A DNA stretch of 61,684 nt, from contig JANYDH010000094.1 of the NCBI GenBank assembly GCA_025359865.1, positions 1-61,684 on the forward strand, written 5' to 3'. This document shows positions 1 through 8,563 of this stretch, in pieces. A program made the position numbers and the translations under genes. The notes beneath the pieces are model-generated. The model was not told the origin of the DNA, did no database searches, and saw only the letters and a program-made list of their open reading frames with translations. This stretch comes from Actinomycetes bacterium (GTDB lineage: Bacteria > Actinomycetota > Acidimicrobiia > Acidimicrobiales > Ilumatobacteraceae). Every line of letters begins with the position of its first letter. Within the stretch, counting starts at the first letter, position 1.

Positions 1-30
1 GACATGAAAGTCGACGCGATCCTGCCCGCA
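1..30 (+). repeat. Partial copy of dispersed repeat
   Basis: These 30 bases are repeated identically at 73-102 inside the longer repeat that begins near 46. The window therefore opens inside a second, truncated copy of the same dispersed element, with both copies in the same orientation. Confidence 0.75.
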
Positions 31-45
31 ACGCCTTTCCGGGAG

Positions 46-281
46 GAGTCGCGTCGAGTTATCGGCGCTGGCGACATGAAAGTCGACGCGATCCTGCCCG
101 CACAGCCGTCGTGGTCGCTGATGCAGACTTCCACCACGCCCACCTGTCATGCAACGAACGTTCACGCTGCAGCGCGACCGCACGACCGGGATCGGGTTCC
201 GCCAACCCCACCCGCAATTTGCGACAACCTGTCAATGACAGCCCAACGCCAAACGTCACGAGATTCTGCCCGTAACCCATC
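46..281 (+). repeat. Dispersed repeat, left copy (inverted relative to 61265-61515)
   Basis: The roughly 236-base stretch matches the reverse complement of 61265-61515 with scattered substitutions and a short indel. Its outer end carries the pair GCGTCGAGTT ... AAGTCGACGC, which can form a hairpin and resembles the palindromes at 22146, 23011 and 30418. Both long copies keep an open frame of about 70-80 codons on the strand ending at position 59, but its codon pattern does not convince me that it is a gene. No transposase is visible, so this is best called a non-autonomous dispersed repeat. Nothing else is recognisable between 1 and about 336. Confidence 0.75.
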
Positions 282-336
282 GGAGAGCGTCCTGTGGAAC
301 CCAGTCGACCCGACGTTGAGTCAACTTCTGCGGCGC

Positions 337-863
337 CTAGGTACGCGGTCGCCGGGAAATACGTCGATCTGCCGATGTGGTGGGCCACCTCAGGCGGGCA
401 CGATGACGGTGCACCAACGAGCACTGGATATCCCGATGAATACCCTCTTTGCCACCGTCATCAACCAAGAAATTTTCAACCAGCGGCGTAACCGTTATGA
501 GAGCGAAGCGCGGTGCCATCGCTTCGAGCGTCCGAACGGATCGTTCATCCGGCGGCTTTGGCGTGGGCGCCATGAGCACGGGGCCGATGTGCACACCGGT
601 GGCAGCGGTGGCAGCGGTGGCAGCGTGGTCGAGCTTCGGGCGTCCGGGCAGGCAGACGAGTTCGGCGGGCGGGTCGGCCGGGTTGCGTGAACGGACCCAG
701 TCGTGGTCGACGGGGGCCACGAGTTCGTCGCCACAAGCGATCGACACGTGGAGGCACGTGTGTCTACGTAACGACACGTGCCTCCACGTGTCGACGCGAT
801 CAGCGATGTGAACTCGTCACGCAACAAGCCCATCACATCCAACCAACTTCTGCGCGGCACCAC
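337..863 (-). pseudogene. Unrecognised gene interrupted by a palindromic insertion
   Basis: The minus-strand frame starts at a GTG at 863 and reads MVPRRSWLDVMGLLRDEF, then runs into the palindrome at 743-795. Downstream the sensible frame is a different one (ACGDELVAPVDHDWVRSRN...) and continues to a stop near 337. Removing 59 bases (the palindrome plus one copy of the 6-base flanking duplication) joins the two frames exactly, giving ...TSLIACGDELVAPVD.... The joined product has GC-rich third positions like neighbouring genes and a short Ala-Thr tract from a CCACCGCTG-type repeat. I do not recognise the family. The true C-terminus is uncertain because the dispersed repeat starts soon after. 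The gene is divergent from the LuxR-type gene, with 20 bases between. Confidence 0.6.
743..795. mobile_element. Short palindromic (MITE/REP-like) insertion with 6-bp target duplication
   Basis: A perfect 21-bp inverted repeat (741-761 and 774-794) surrounds a 12-base loop. GCGATC occurs on both sides, at 737-742 and 796-801, as a target-site duplication would. Excision of the element plus one GCGATC restores the interrupted minus-strand reading frame. The element is far too short to encode a transposase, so mobilisation would have to be in trans. Confidence 0.7.
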
Positions 864-883
864 CAGTCGATACGCTCAGCTCG

Positions 884-3634
884 GTGTTGACTGGTCGGAT
901 CGGGCTCAGCCCCGTCATGGTGGGGCGAGGCGCCACACTCGCCCGCTTGCGCGGTGTGATGGATCTTGCCGAACTCGGCACCACCGATCTTCCTGGGGTC
1001 GCGCTGATCGCTGGCGAGGCGGGCATCGGCAAGACCCGACTGCTGCGCGAGATGGTCGCGTCGCTGCCGTCGGATGTCACGGTGATCTCCGCGCTAGCCG
1101 AGCCCAGCTCGCTCGGCCGACCGTTTGACGTTGCCCGTCAATTGACGGCCGATGCAGGTCGCCCGGTTGAGTCAGCGATCGAGGTGATCGGTGCGGCTGC
1201 GCAGCGTGGCCGGGTCGCCCTGGTGGTCGAGGACCTGCACTGGATCGACGCGGACAGCGTGGCGGTACTCGATGCAATTGCACGGCAACCATGGCCGAAC
1301 GTGGTCGTCTTCGCGACGTATCGACCGTCGGACCTGCGGCGCGGTGCGCCCGGAGGAGATCTGGTCTTGCGGCTGGAACGCCGCAACGAAGTCGAGCAGT
1401 TTCGTCTCGATCGCCTCGACCGCAACGAAGTCGCCGCAATGATGAGCGCGATTGCGATGGGGTCGGTTTCGTCGGCTGCGGTCGAAGCGGTCCAACGCCG
1501 CAGCGGCGGTGTTCCGTTCGTCATCGAGGAACTGATGCGTTGCGCAGGCCCTAACGCGTGCAGCGACGACATCGTTGGTGCGCAGTTGCCGTGGAGTCTG
1601 GAGGAGGCGGTTCGAGTACAACTGTCGGGCCTGTCGACACTGGAGCGTTCCGTCGTAGACGCGTTGGGTGTCTACGGCGAGCCCGCCCAGTTCGAGATGC
1701 TCGCTGAACTCGCGGGCCAGGACGAGGCGCCGTTGGTCGAGCATCTCCGCAGCCTGATGGCCCGCGGTGTCGTGGAAGAAACTCGCGATGACCGGTTTTG
1801 GTTCGGTCATGCGCTCGTTGCCGATGCTGTGCCCCATCAACTACTGGGACGAGAGCGGCGCCGCCTGCACGAACGATGTTTCGAGATGTTGCAGCGCACG
1901 GCACCAGAGCACTGCGCCGCGCTCGTCAAACATGCGGTCGGGGCCGGGCGATACGACGCCATCGCCGCCATCGCCCGGCAGGGGTCGCGTCGGTATCTCG
2001 ACCGTGGCGCGTCGTTCCAGGCATTGCGCCTGGCATGCGAGGGTCTGGCCGAGGATGAACACGACCCCGATTTGCTGGCGGTTGCCACCGAGGCAGCGTG
2101 GCGGTTGGATTTTCTTCCTGAGGCACTCGAGCATGCGGAGCAGTGGCAACGCTTTGCTCGAACTACCGCAGAGCGGATCGATGCCACTCGCATCCTCGCC
2201 CGCCTCCTCACCGAGCCGGGCCGTGAGGAGGAGTGCGAGGCCGTGACCGAATCGCTGATGTCTCTCGCCGACGAACTCCCCGACGGTGCCGACAGAGCCC
2301 GCGCCGAGGCGGCCGTTGCCCAGTTGCAAATGCTGCGCAAACGCGACGACGCCGTCGAGTGGGCAGACCGGGCAATTGTCCATGCCCAGATGGCTGGCGA
2401 CCGGTGGGTGGAGGCGCAGGCCAAGGTCGAACGGGCCAGCAGTCTGCTCGGCCGTGTCAGTCGCGCCACCGCGCTGGCCGCCATACGCGAGGCAGCCGAC
2501 GAGGCTGCCGCTCTCGGTGACGGTGTGCTGCTCAGCCGTGCGCTGAACAACACGGTCGAGTTGCTACAACCAAATGGTGCGCAGTGTCGAGCGCTGCTGC
2601 GCCAGCTTCGTCGTACAGCAGCCGATAGCGGGTTCGACAAGCTTGGCCACATGAATGTGCTGTGGTGGGAGGCGACGGCGGCCTACGCCGATGGCGACCT
2701 GGCCACGTATCGGCGGCTGCTGAACGAGTGGTCGAGTTGGACGCCGACACCCAAGGCGCAGCAGCTGAGGGTCGGCGACCTCGCCGATCTGGCGCTGGAA
2801 GAAGGCAGGATTTCCGATGCCCGGCGCCTGCTCGATGAACCGTCGTCGTCTTCTACTTCTTCGTCGTCGTCGTCGTCGTCGGCGTTGTCTTCGGTCCATA
2901 CGGATCGTGTCCACATCGCGGATCCGTTCACCCGGTTGGCGCTTGCCGCACTCGACCATGACCGCACGCTTGGCCGTACCGCATTCGATGCGATTATCAG
3001 CAGGGGTATCGCCGAGAACGGCTGGAACGTGCTCTCCATGGCGCTCGATACGGTGATGCATGCTCTCGCGATCGGGGTCACCCCGTTGGAGATTCGTGAA
3101 CGAGTCGTGGACGAAATGTTCGCCACTCACCCGTCGAACGAGCAGGTTGCCGCCGGTGTGGAAGGGTTGCTGTCTCTCGCCGAGGGAAAGCATGCAGATG
3201 CGGTGGAAGCACTCGGACAGCTGCTCGCCGACGCAGATACCACTCTGACGCGGCCGGTGGCTGGATCGTTGTACCTTGCCTACGCTCAAGCGTTGCTTGC
3301 CACCGATGATCGTGAGGGCGCCGTCCGGGCGGCGCACTGCTCGGCCGGAGCACTTGCCAGGTGGCCCGGCTGGCGGCGTGACCGGGCAGATGCTTTGGCA
3401 GCTCGTCTGGAGGGGAGTGCCGCCCGTCCGATCGGCGAACTCACTGCGCGCGAATCCGAGGTGGCTGGTCTGCTGGCCGAGGGATTGACGAACGGTCAGG
3501 TGGCTGAACGGCTGTACATCTCGCCGAAGACAGCAGCGGTCCACGTGTCGAACATTTTGGCAAAACTGTCGCTCAGCAATCGTGCCGAGATCGCGGCGTG
3601 GACGGTTCGACAAGATTTGCGGGCCTCGGGCTGA
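884..3634 (+). CDS. LuxR-family ATP-binding transcriptional regulator (LAL/MalT type)
   Basis: This 916-residue cytoplasmic regulator has an N-terminal AAA/STAND-type ATPase and a C-terminal DNA-binding domain. The Walker A motif GEAGIGKT lies at residues 44-51, and a Walker B-like VVEDLHWID follows near residue 115. A long helical, TPR-like middle section carries a serine run near residue 650, encoded by TCG repeats at 2841-2883. The C-terminus (about 848-912) has the LuxR helix-turn-helix, with GELTARESEVAGLLAEG and the recognition region SPKTAAVHVSNI. This is the usual size and layout of LAL regulators, whose ligand cannot be deduced from sequence. The GTG start at 884 is chosen because the domain order is complete from there. 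It begins 20 bases from the divergent broken gene, so its promoter region has been altered by the palindrome at 743-795. Confidence 0.9.
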   Translation: MLTGRIGLSPVMVGRGATLARLRGVMDLAELGTTDLPGVALIAGEAGIGKTRLLREMVASLPSDVTVISALAEPSSLGRPFDVARQLTADAGRPVESAIEVIGAAAQRGRVALVVEDLHWIDADSVAVLDAIARQPWPNVVVFATYRPSDLRRGAPGGDLVLRLERRNEVEQFRLDRLDRNEVAAMMSAIAMGSVSSAAVEAVQRRSGGVPFVIEELMRCAGPNACSDDIVGAQLPWSLEEAVRVQLSGLSTLERSVVDALGVYGEPAQFEMLAELAGQDEAPLVEHLRSLMARGVVEETRDDRFWFGHALVADAVPHQLLGRERRRLHERCFEMLQRTAPEHCAALVKHAVGAGRYDAIAAIARQGSRRYLDRGASFQALRLACEGLAEDEHDPDLLAVATEAAWRLDFLPEALEHAEQWQRFARTTAERIDATRILARLLTEPGREEECEAVTESLMSLADELPDGADRARAEAAVAQLQMLRKRDDAVEWADRAIVHAQMAGDRWVEAQAKVERASSLLGRVSRATALAAIREAADEAAALGDGVLLSRALNNTVELLQPNGAQCRALLRQLRRTAADSGFDKLGHMNVLWWEATAAYADGDLATYRRLLNEWSSWTPTPKAQQLRVGDLADLALEEGRISDARRLLDEPSSSSTSSSSSSSSALSSVHTDRVHIADPFTRLALAALDHDRTLGRTAFDAIISRGIAENGWNVLSMALDTVMHALAIGVTPLEIRERVVDEMFATHPSNEQVAAGVEGLLSLAEGKHADAVEALGQLLADADTTLTRPVAGSLYLAYAQALLATDDREGAVRAAHCSAGALARWPGWRRDRADALAARLEGSAARPIGELTARESEVAGLLAEGLTNGQVAERLYISPKTAAVHVSNILAKLSLSNRAEIAAWTVRQDLRASG

Positions 3635-3680
3635 ACCGATGATGTGAGCGTGATCAGCCACGCCTTGTAACGTCGTCGGT

Positions 3681-4145
3681 ATGGGTCAACAGGTCGCCGT
3701 TGTCGAAAAGCCGAGTTCCGTCCCCGGTGTGTTGCGGTTTGAGTCGAACCGCACGCTTACGGGGCAAGGTCACGAGATCTTCAGGTGCGCCGATGATGCG
3801 ATCGGGCCGCGCCCGGCAGCAGTGCTAGCGCGCCAACTGCTGTCGACCGGACAGGTCGAGAGCGTGCACATGTACAGCAACATCGTGACGGTCAACCTGC
3901 AGAAGGGGTTCTCCGGGCTCGGTCTGGACGAGGTGATGCGCAACCTGTACCAGTACTGGAAGCCTGGCATGGTGCCGCAAGCCTTCGATGCACCGGCCGA
4001 CGAGCCAGTCACCGGAGGCGGCGGTGCCGCGCCTGCTGGTGGCGGTGTGGGCGGCGAATCGACGTACACCCAGCTCATTCCCGAGGTGCTTCGCGAACGC
4101 AGTCGCCTTGCGATGGTGAAGTGGAAGGCCGAGCACAGCGGCTGA
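3681..4145 (+). CDS. NifU/Nfu N-terminal-domain protein
   Basis: The product has 154 residues. Residues about 17-72 (LRFESNRTL ... HMYSNIVTVNL) match the pattern of the Nfu/NifU N-terminal scaffold domain, which ends in a hydrophobic '..D/NxVTV' strand. The C-terminal Nfu domain with its CxxC iron-sulfur ligands is absent. Instead a Gly/Pro/Ala-rich linker near 105-122 leads to a short helical tail. Function is probably accessory to Fe-S cluster metabolism, inferred from the domain only. The ATG start is 46 bases after the LuxR-type gene on the same strand. Confidence 0.65.
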   Translation: MGQQVAVVEKPSSVPGVLRFESNRTLTGQGHEIFRCADDAIGPRPAAVLARQLLSTGQVESVHMYSNIVTVNLQKGFSGLGLDEVMRNLYQYWKPGMVPQAFDAPADEPVTGGGGAAPAGGGVGGESTYTQLIPEVLRERSRLAMVKWKAEHSG

Positions 4146-4225
4146 CCCAGGGTGCTGCACCGCTCGGTGTAAGTATTTTGAGGCACCGTTGTGCGTGGCG
4201 GCCGATCGTTTCCTACGGTGACCTC

Positions 4226-5071
4226 GTGACGGATGGCGAACTGACCTTGCAGGAGACGGCGAACCTGCTTGGAGTCCACTACATGACCGTCTACCGATAC
4301 GTGCGACTCGGCCTTTTGCCGGCGACGAAGATGGGCGGCAACTGGTGTGTCCATCAGTCCGACGTCGACCAGTTCCGTAACTCCGAACCCGAAAGGGTTG
4401 CTGGTGAGCGCGGCGGCGGTCGCCGGGCACCGTGGAGCGATCGGCTCGAATCCCGGCTGTTGGCCGGTGATGGCCGAGGCGCGTGGGGCGTGGTCGAAGC
4501 TGCGCTTGCTGCTGGCGTCGAACCAGAAGACGTGTATCTCACGGTGCTGTCACCGGCACTCAGGTCGATCGGTATGCGCTGGGCAGCGGGTGAGATCGAT
4601 GTCTCGGTCGAGCATCGAGCGAGTGGCATCGCAATGCGTCTGATCGGCAGGCTGGGGCCTCGGTTCGTGCGCCGTGGTCGCACCCGTGGTGCCGTGGTGT
4701 TGGGTGCCCCGGCGGGTGAGCGGCATGCGCTGCCAGTGGCCATACTGGCCGATTTGGTCCGGTTGCAGGGGTGGGATGTGTCAGATCTTGGTGGTGACGT
4801 CCCCGATACGTCGTTCGTGCATGCTGTACTCACCACCCCCGATGTCGTCGCGGTGGGCATCTCGGTCACGTCCGTCGAGAACCTGGTGGCAGCTGCTGGC
4901 GCAGCATCGGCACTGCGCGAATCGGCTTCTGGGGTGTTGGTGGTGATTGGTGGGGCTGCGGTTCGCGACGAAGCCCATGGCTTGGAGCTCGGTGCGTCGG
5001 CAGTGGCAGCGGATGGGCGTGGCTTTACGGCGCTGTTGGATGGGCTGCGCATCACGACTCATTCACCGTAG
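4226..5071 (+). CDS. CarH/LitR-like B12-binding transcriptional regulator
   Basis: The 281-residue protein has an excisionase/MerR-type helix-turn-helix at residues 6-50 (LTLQETANLLGVHYMTVYRYV). A helical bundle carries the CarH signature W-x9-E-H (W119, E129, H130), and a Rossmann-like cobalamin-binding domain has GERHALP with His167 as the likely lower cobalt ligand. In CarH proteins adenosylcobalamin holds a DNA-bound tetramer that light breaks apart. The residue after the capping Trp is Ala120; in Thermus CarH, as I recall it, this position is the His that ligates cobalt after light exposure, so the lit state may differ. The GTG at 4226 was chosen because longer starts overlap the Nfu-like gene and this one begins just ahead of the helix-turn-helix. 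The gene lies directly upstream of the SOS box and imuA. Confidence 0.8.
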   Translation: MTDGELTLQETANLLGVHYMTVYRYVRLGLLPATKMGGNWCVHQSDVDQFRNSEPERVAGERGGGRRAPWSDRLESRLLAGDGRGAWGVVEAALAAGVEPEDVYLTVLSPALRSIGMRWAAGEIDVSVEHRASGIAMRLIGRLGPRFVRRGRTRGAVVLGAPAGERHALPVAILADLVRLQGWDVSDLGGDVPDTSFVHAVLTTPDVVAVGISVTSVENLVAAAGAASALRESASGVLVVIGGAAVRDEAHGLELGASAVAADGRGFTALLDGLRITTHSP

Positions 5072-5085
5072 AAGCCCTAGCGAAT

Positions 5086-5099
5086 CGTACGCACGTTCG
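5086..5099 (+). promoter_or_regulatory. Putative LexA (SOS) box upstream of imuA
   Basis: CGTACGCACGTTCG differs at one position from the Gram-positive/actinobacterial SOS consensus CGAAC-N4-GTTCG. It ends 14 bases before the imuA start, where LexA would block the promoter; CTATCA at 5101-5106 may be the -10 element. Confidence 0.7.
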
Positions 5100-5113
5100 A
5101 CTATCATGGGAAG

Positions 5114-5860
5114 ATGGTCGTCGCAGTTGCCTCCGTACCCAGGACCACCGCCGTAGTTGCTGGTACCCGCGTACTCGATCCCGATGCGCGTGATCGTCTC
5201 GCAGCGCTCGCCCCACGGCTGACGGGTGGGTTGCTCGCCGGCGACCGTTGCATACCGGTTCACCCTGCGTACCAGGGGGTCTTGCCACAGGGATTGCCCT
5301 GTGGAGCCACCGTGCTCACCGAGGGCCAGGCTGCGCTATCGAGCGCGTTCTTGCTGGCAGCGGCACCCGTGCAGATGGGTGCCTGGCTCGGGGCGGCCGG
5401 CCTCGCCGCGTTCGGGGCCCAGGCATGTGCCGAAGCTGGGGTGGCCCCCGAGCGGGTGGTCGTGGTCCGCGACACTCCATCGCGAACCGACGAGATGTGG
5501 GGTCAGGTGCTTGCTGCGTTGATCGACGGGTTCGATGTCGTGTTGTTCGGGGCCGCAGCGCGAGTGCGAGCCGGAACCGCGCGGCGGATTCAATCACGCC
5601 TGCAACAGCGTGGAGCGGTCTTGGTCATCGTCGGGGCAGCCGGACCCTTTTCGTGTGATCTCACCGTTGCGAGCCGTGCCGTCTGGTCTGGTCTCGGTCA
5701 CGGTCACGGTCGTCTCCAGACGCGCCAAGTTCACCTCGAGGTCACCGGACGGCGCATGCCCCGAGCCAGCCGTGACACGTTGTGGTTCCCCGCCGGTGAT
5801 GGCCGTATCGAACGATTGACACCCGAATCCGGGTCGACGCCGTTACGTCGCGCCGTTTGA
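5114..5860 (+). CDS. imuA': ImuA'-like mutasome accessory protein
   Basis: The 248-residue protein is a degenerate RecA-fold protein. It retains the surface order of actinobacterial ImuA-type proteins (a LPQGLPCGATVLTEGQ loop near 55-70 where RecA has Walker A, then a VVVVRD strand near 118), but no GKS/T is present, so ATP binding is doubtful. Known members work with ImuB and DnaE2 in SOS mutagenesis. It sits immediately upstream of imuB (3 bases between) and behind a SOS box, so the two are almost certainly one damage-inducible operon. The ATG at 5114 is taken as start; a purine run directly abuts it, so initiation may be leaderless. Confidence 0.8.
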   Translation: MVVAVASVPRTTAVVAGTRVLDPDARDRLAALAPRLTGGLLAGDRCIPVHPAYQGVLPQGLPCGATVLTEGQAALSSAFLLAAAPVQMGAWLGAAGLAAFGAQACAEAGVAPERVVVVRDTPSRTDEMWGQVLAALIDGFDVVLFGAAARVRAGTARRIQSRLQQRGAVLVIVGAAGPFSCDLTVASRAVWSGLGHGHGRLQTRQVHLEVTGRRMPRASRDTLWFPAGDGRIERLTPESGSTPLRRAV

Positions 5861-5863
5861 ATC

Positions 5864-5890
5864 ATGCCTGTCATGCCTGTCATGCCTGTC
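5864..5890 (+). repeat. 9-bp tandem repeat containing three possible ATG starts
   Basis: ATGCCTGTC is repeated three times at the 5' end of imuB. Each unit supplies an in-frame ATG, so copy-number change would alter the distance from imuA and the N-terminus (MPVMPVMPV) without breaking the frame. Confidence 0.85.
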
Positions 5891-7531
5891 CCGCCTGGCC
5901 TGCCTGGACTCACAGTGGTTCGTCTCGCGGTGGTTCGATGCCCGCAGTGGCCGATCGTGGCCGCAGGTTGCGAGCTAGACGAGCCGGTTGCCGTGGTGCA
6001 CGCCAACCGCGTCGTTGCCCGGTCGCTCGCCGCAGCCCAGGCCGGCATCGTCATCGGGCAGCGCCGGCGTGAGGCGCAGAGCCGCTGCCCGCGGTTGCGC
6101 CTCGTGGCCCACGAACCTGCCCGTGATGCCCGCGCCTTTCACCCGGTGGTCGACGCCGTGGCAACCATGGTGCCGCGACTCGAGATCACCGAGCCCGGAG
6201 TGCTCACGTTCGCCACCCGCGGTCCATCTCGCTACTTCGGCGGTGATGCTGCGCTCGCCGTACGTGTACAGGTGCTGGTCGACCAGGTCATCGGCGGACA
6301 GTGCGCGGCAGCGGGGCGGCCGGCAGTGGGCATTGCCGATGGATGTTTCGCGGCAGGGGTAGCCGCCCGCCACGGGGTCCGAGCCGCAGCCACCGGCGGC
6401 AGCGAGCGGGCGACGCACGTTGTCGCTGCTGGCAAGTCGGCCGAGTTCTTGGGTCCGTTGTCGCTGCGGTGGTTGATCGACGTCGGTGGTGTCGGCCCCA
6501 ACCTCGTCGGGTTGTTCCGCCGGCTCGGCCTGGCCAATCTCGCCGCGCTCGCCGCGTTGCCGGTGGCCGACGTACTGGCCCGCTTCGGCACCGAGGGGAT
6601 CCGCGCCCAATGCATGGCAGCAGGCGGCGACGACCGTCTACCCGGTACCGAGGACCCACCCGAGGGTCTGGTGTTCGTGCACCGGTTCGAAACGTCCGTG
6701 CAGCACCTCGACACGCTGGTGTTCGCCGGCAAGCATCTGGCCGAACAACTCACCGAAGCGCTGTCGGGTCAGGGTCGGGTATGCACGAAGCTGCTGGTCA
6801 CCGCAGAAACCGAACATGGTGAGCGAACCGAACGGTACTGGTCGCGCGGCACCGGGCTGTCTGCACAGGCAATGGTCGAACGAATCCGCTGGCAGTTGGA
6901 CGGATGGGCGCAACAGACCGACGCCGCTATCACCGCGGGGGTGATCCAGCTGCAACTCGAGCCCGCCGAAGTGTGCGCCGACGTCGGTGTCCAACTGGGA
7001 TTGTGGGGTGGGCGCACCCAGGCCGACGAGTGGGCTCAACGTGCTACCGCGCGATTGGCCGGGCTGGTTGGTGACGAGCACGTGGTGGTGCCGGCATGGC
7101 AGGGAGGACGCCATCCGGGTGACGTGTACCGCTGGGTGCCTGCCGGTCTCAGCGATCTCGCCGATGGTGCCGCCCGCCTTGCCCCGACAGCCGGTAGCCC
7201 CACGGCAGCCCCATGGCCGGGGTCGTTGCCCGCACCGTCACCGGCTGCGGTGTATCCGTCGGCGGCCGAAGTAACCGTGGTCGACAGCAACGGTCAGCCC
7301 GTTTCGGTCAGCGGTCGTGGTGTCCCGAGTGGCGTGCCTGCCGTTGTACGCGGTGACGGTTTCGTCGAGCAGGTCACTTCGTGGGCAGGGCCGTGGGTGG
7401 TCGACGAACGGTGGTGGGATGCAGGACGTCACCGCCGGGTGGCTCGGTTCCAGTTGCTGACCACATCGGGACGTGCCTATCTCGCCGTCATCGAACGCCA
7501 GCAATGGTGGCTGCTCGCCGAATATTCCTGA
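5864..7531 (+). CDS. imuB: ImuB, Y-family polymerase-like mutasome hub
   Basis: The 555-residue protein has the Y-family polymerase fold. The first palm strand reads VVRCPQWPIVAAG, without the catalytic Asp of true Pol IV, as expected for ImuB, which links partners rather than polymerising. The segment about 60-160 (MVPRLEITEPG, GPSRYFGG) and the thumb helix-hairpin-helix (RRLGLANLAALAAL) are clear. A beta-clamp-binding motif QLGLWG occurs near residue 370, matching the QLPLWG type of mycobacterial ImuB. The C-terminal tail carries the partner-binding region of the family. The start has three in-frame ATGs made by a 9-bp tandem repeat (5864-5890). It follows imuA with 3 bases between. Confidence 0.9.
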   Translation: MPVMPVMPVPPGLPGLTVVRLAVVRCPQWPIVAAGCELDEPVAVVHANRVVARSLAAAQAGIVIGQRRREAQSRCPRLRLVAHEPARDARAFHPVVDAVATMVPRLEITEPGVLTFATRGPSRYFGGDAALAVRVQVLVDQVIGGQCAAAGRPAVGIADGCFAAGVAARHGVRAAATGGSERATHVVAAGKSAEFLGPLSLRWLIDVGGVGPNLVGLFRRLGLANLAALAALPVADVLARFGTEGIRAQCMAAGGDDRLPGTEDPPEGLVFVHRFETSVQHLDTLVFAGKHLAEQLTEALSGQGRVCTKLLVTAETEHGERTERYWSRGTGLSAQAMVERIRWQLDGWAQQTDAAITAGVIQLQLEPAEVCADVGVQLGLWGGRTQADEWAQRATARLAGLVGDEHVVVPAWQGGRHPGDVYRWVPAGLSDLADGAARLAPTAGSPTAAPWPGSLPAPSPAAVYPSAAEVTVVDSNGQPVSVSGRGVPSGVPAVVRGDGFVEQVTSWAGPWVVDERWWDAGRHRRVARFQLLTTSGRAYLAVIERQQWWLLAEYS

Positions 7532-7580
7532 ACGAGTTCGGCAACAAGTTCTGGTTCGGCTTTGGTGGCATACTCACCCT

Positions 7581-8543
7581 GTGATCGAGCCGATGATCCC
7601 CGCCAATGAGCTGCAGCGAATGGCTGCGTTGCGCAGCCTCGGCCTTCTCGACACGCCAGTCGAGGAGCGGTTCGACCGCATCACCAGGTTGGCTCAGCGG
7701 TTGTTCGGAGTGCCGATCTCGCTGTTCAGTCTCGTCGATGAGAACCGGCAGTGGTTCAAGTCCCGGCAGGGTCTCGACGCTACTGAGACATCTCGCGCTG
7801 TGTCGTTTTGTGGCCACGCGATCAACGGCGATGTGGTATTCCAGGTGCCAGATGCCACCGGCGATGAACGTTTCGCTGACAACCCACTCGTGGTCGGTGA
7901 CCCTTCTATCCGGTTCTACGCCGGCTGCCCGGTTGCCAGCCCCGACGGCTCGGCACTTGGCACGCTGTGCGTGATCGATCGAGTATCTCGAACATTGTCC
8001 GATGAAGAAGTTCTCACCCTGTCTGACCTCGCAGATATGGTCGAACGCGAGATCGCCGCGTCGGCTCTAGCCATCACCGATGAACTCACAGGATTGAGCA
8101 ATCGACGCGGACTCCACCTTCTTGGCCAGAAGGTGCTCGACGTGTGTGCGCGGCAACGCCTCCCTGCATCGCTGGTTTCGATCGATGTCAATGGTCTCAA
8201 GAAGATCAATGATCAGCAAGGCCATGCGGTTGGTGATCTGGCGCTTCGCGAGGTCGCCGATGTGCTCGGGAGCGCGTTCCGGCTGTCCGATGTCATCGCC
8301 CGAGTCGGCGGCGATGAATTCGTTGCACTCCTATCGGCGACCATCTCCGCAGATGTTGCGCTCGACCGGTTGCGGCATGAGTTCGCCGTCCGAAATGCCA
8401 TGCCAGGGGCTCGCTACCAGCTGTCGGTCTCTGCTGGTAACGCAGCGTTTGATCCCGAGTACCCGGCCACGCTCGACCAGTTGCTCGAACTCGCCGACGC
8501 TGAAGAACGCGCCGAGAAGGCCGCCAGCCGTTCAGTGGGCTGA
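7581..8543 (+). CDS. Diguanylate cyclase with N-terminal GAF domain
   Basis: The 320-residue soluble protein makes c-di-GMP from two GTP. Residues about 25-155 form a GAF sensor domain (RLFGVPISLFSLVDENRQWFKS, FCGHAI, FYAGCPV). Residues about 170-310 form a GGDEF domain with DELTGLSNRRG and an intact GGDEF motif. A product-inhibition I-site RLSD lies five residues upstream of it. The GTG at 7581 is preferred: it follows a CATACT -10-like element by 6 bases, suggesting a leaderless transcript, and longer frames overlap imuB. A cyclic-nucleotide-binding protein lies near the right end, but c-di-GMP is not its expected ligand. Confidence 0.9.
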   Translation: MIEPMIPANELQRMAALRSLGLLDTPVEERFDRITRLAQRLFGVPISLFSLVDENRQWFKSRQGLDATETSRAVSFCGHAINGDVVFQVPDATGDERFADNPLVVGDPSIRFYAGCPVASPDGSALGTLCVIDRVSRTLSDEEVLTLSDLADMVEREIAASALAITDELTGLSNRRGLHLLGQKVLDVCARQRLPASLVSIDVNGLKKINDQQGHAVGDLALREVADVLGSAFRLSDVIARVGGDEFVALLSATISADVALDRLRHEFAVRNAMPGARYQLSVSAGNAAFDPEYPATLDQLLELADAEERAEKAASRSVG

Positions 8544-8563
8544 GCCGACGCGGCGCTCGATCG

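Noticed and set aside
4-690. Open frame of 228 codons on the plus strand at the left end
   Set aside because: It runs through two copies of a dispersed repeat, has no recognisable domain, and overlaps a more protein-like minus-strand frame.
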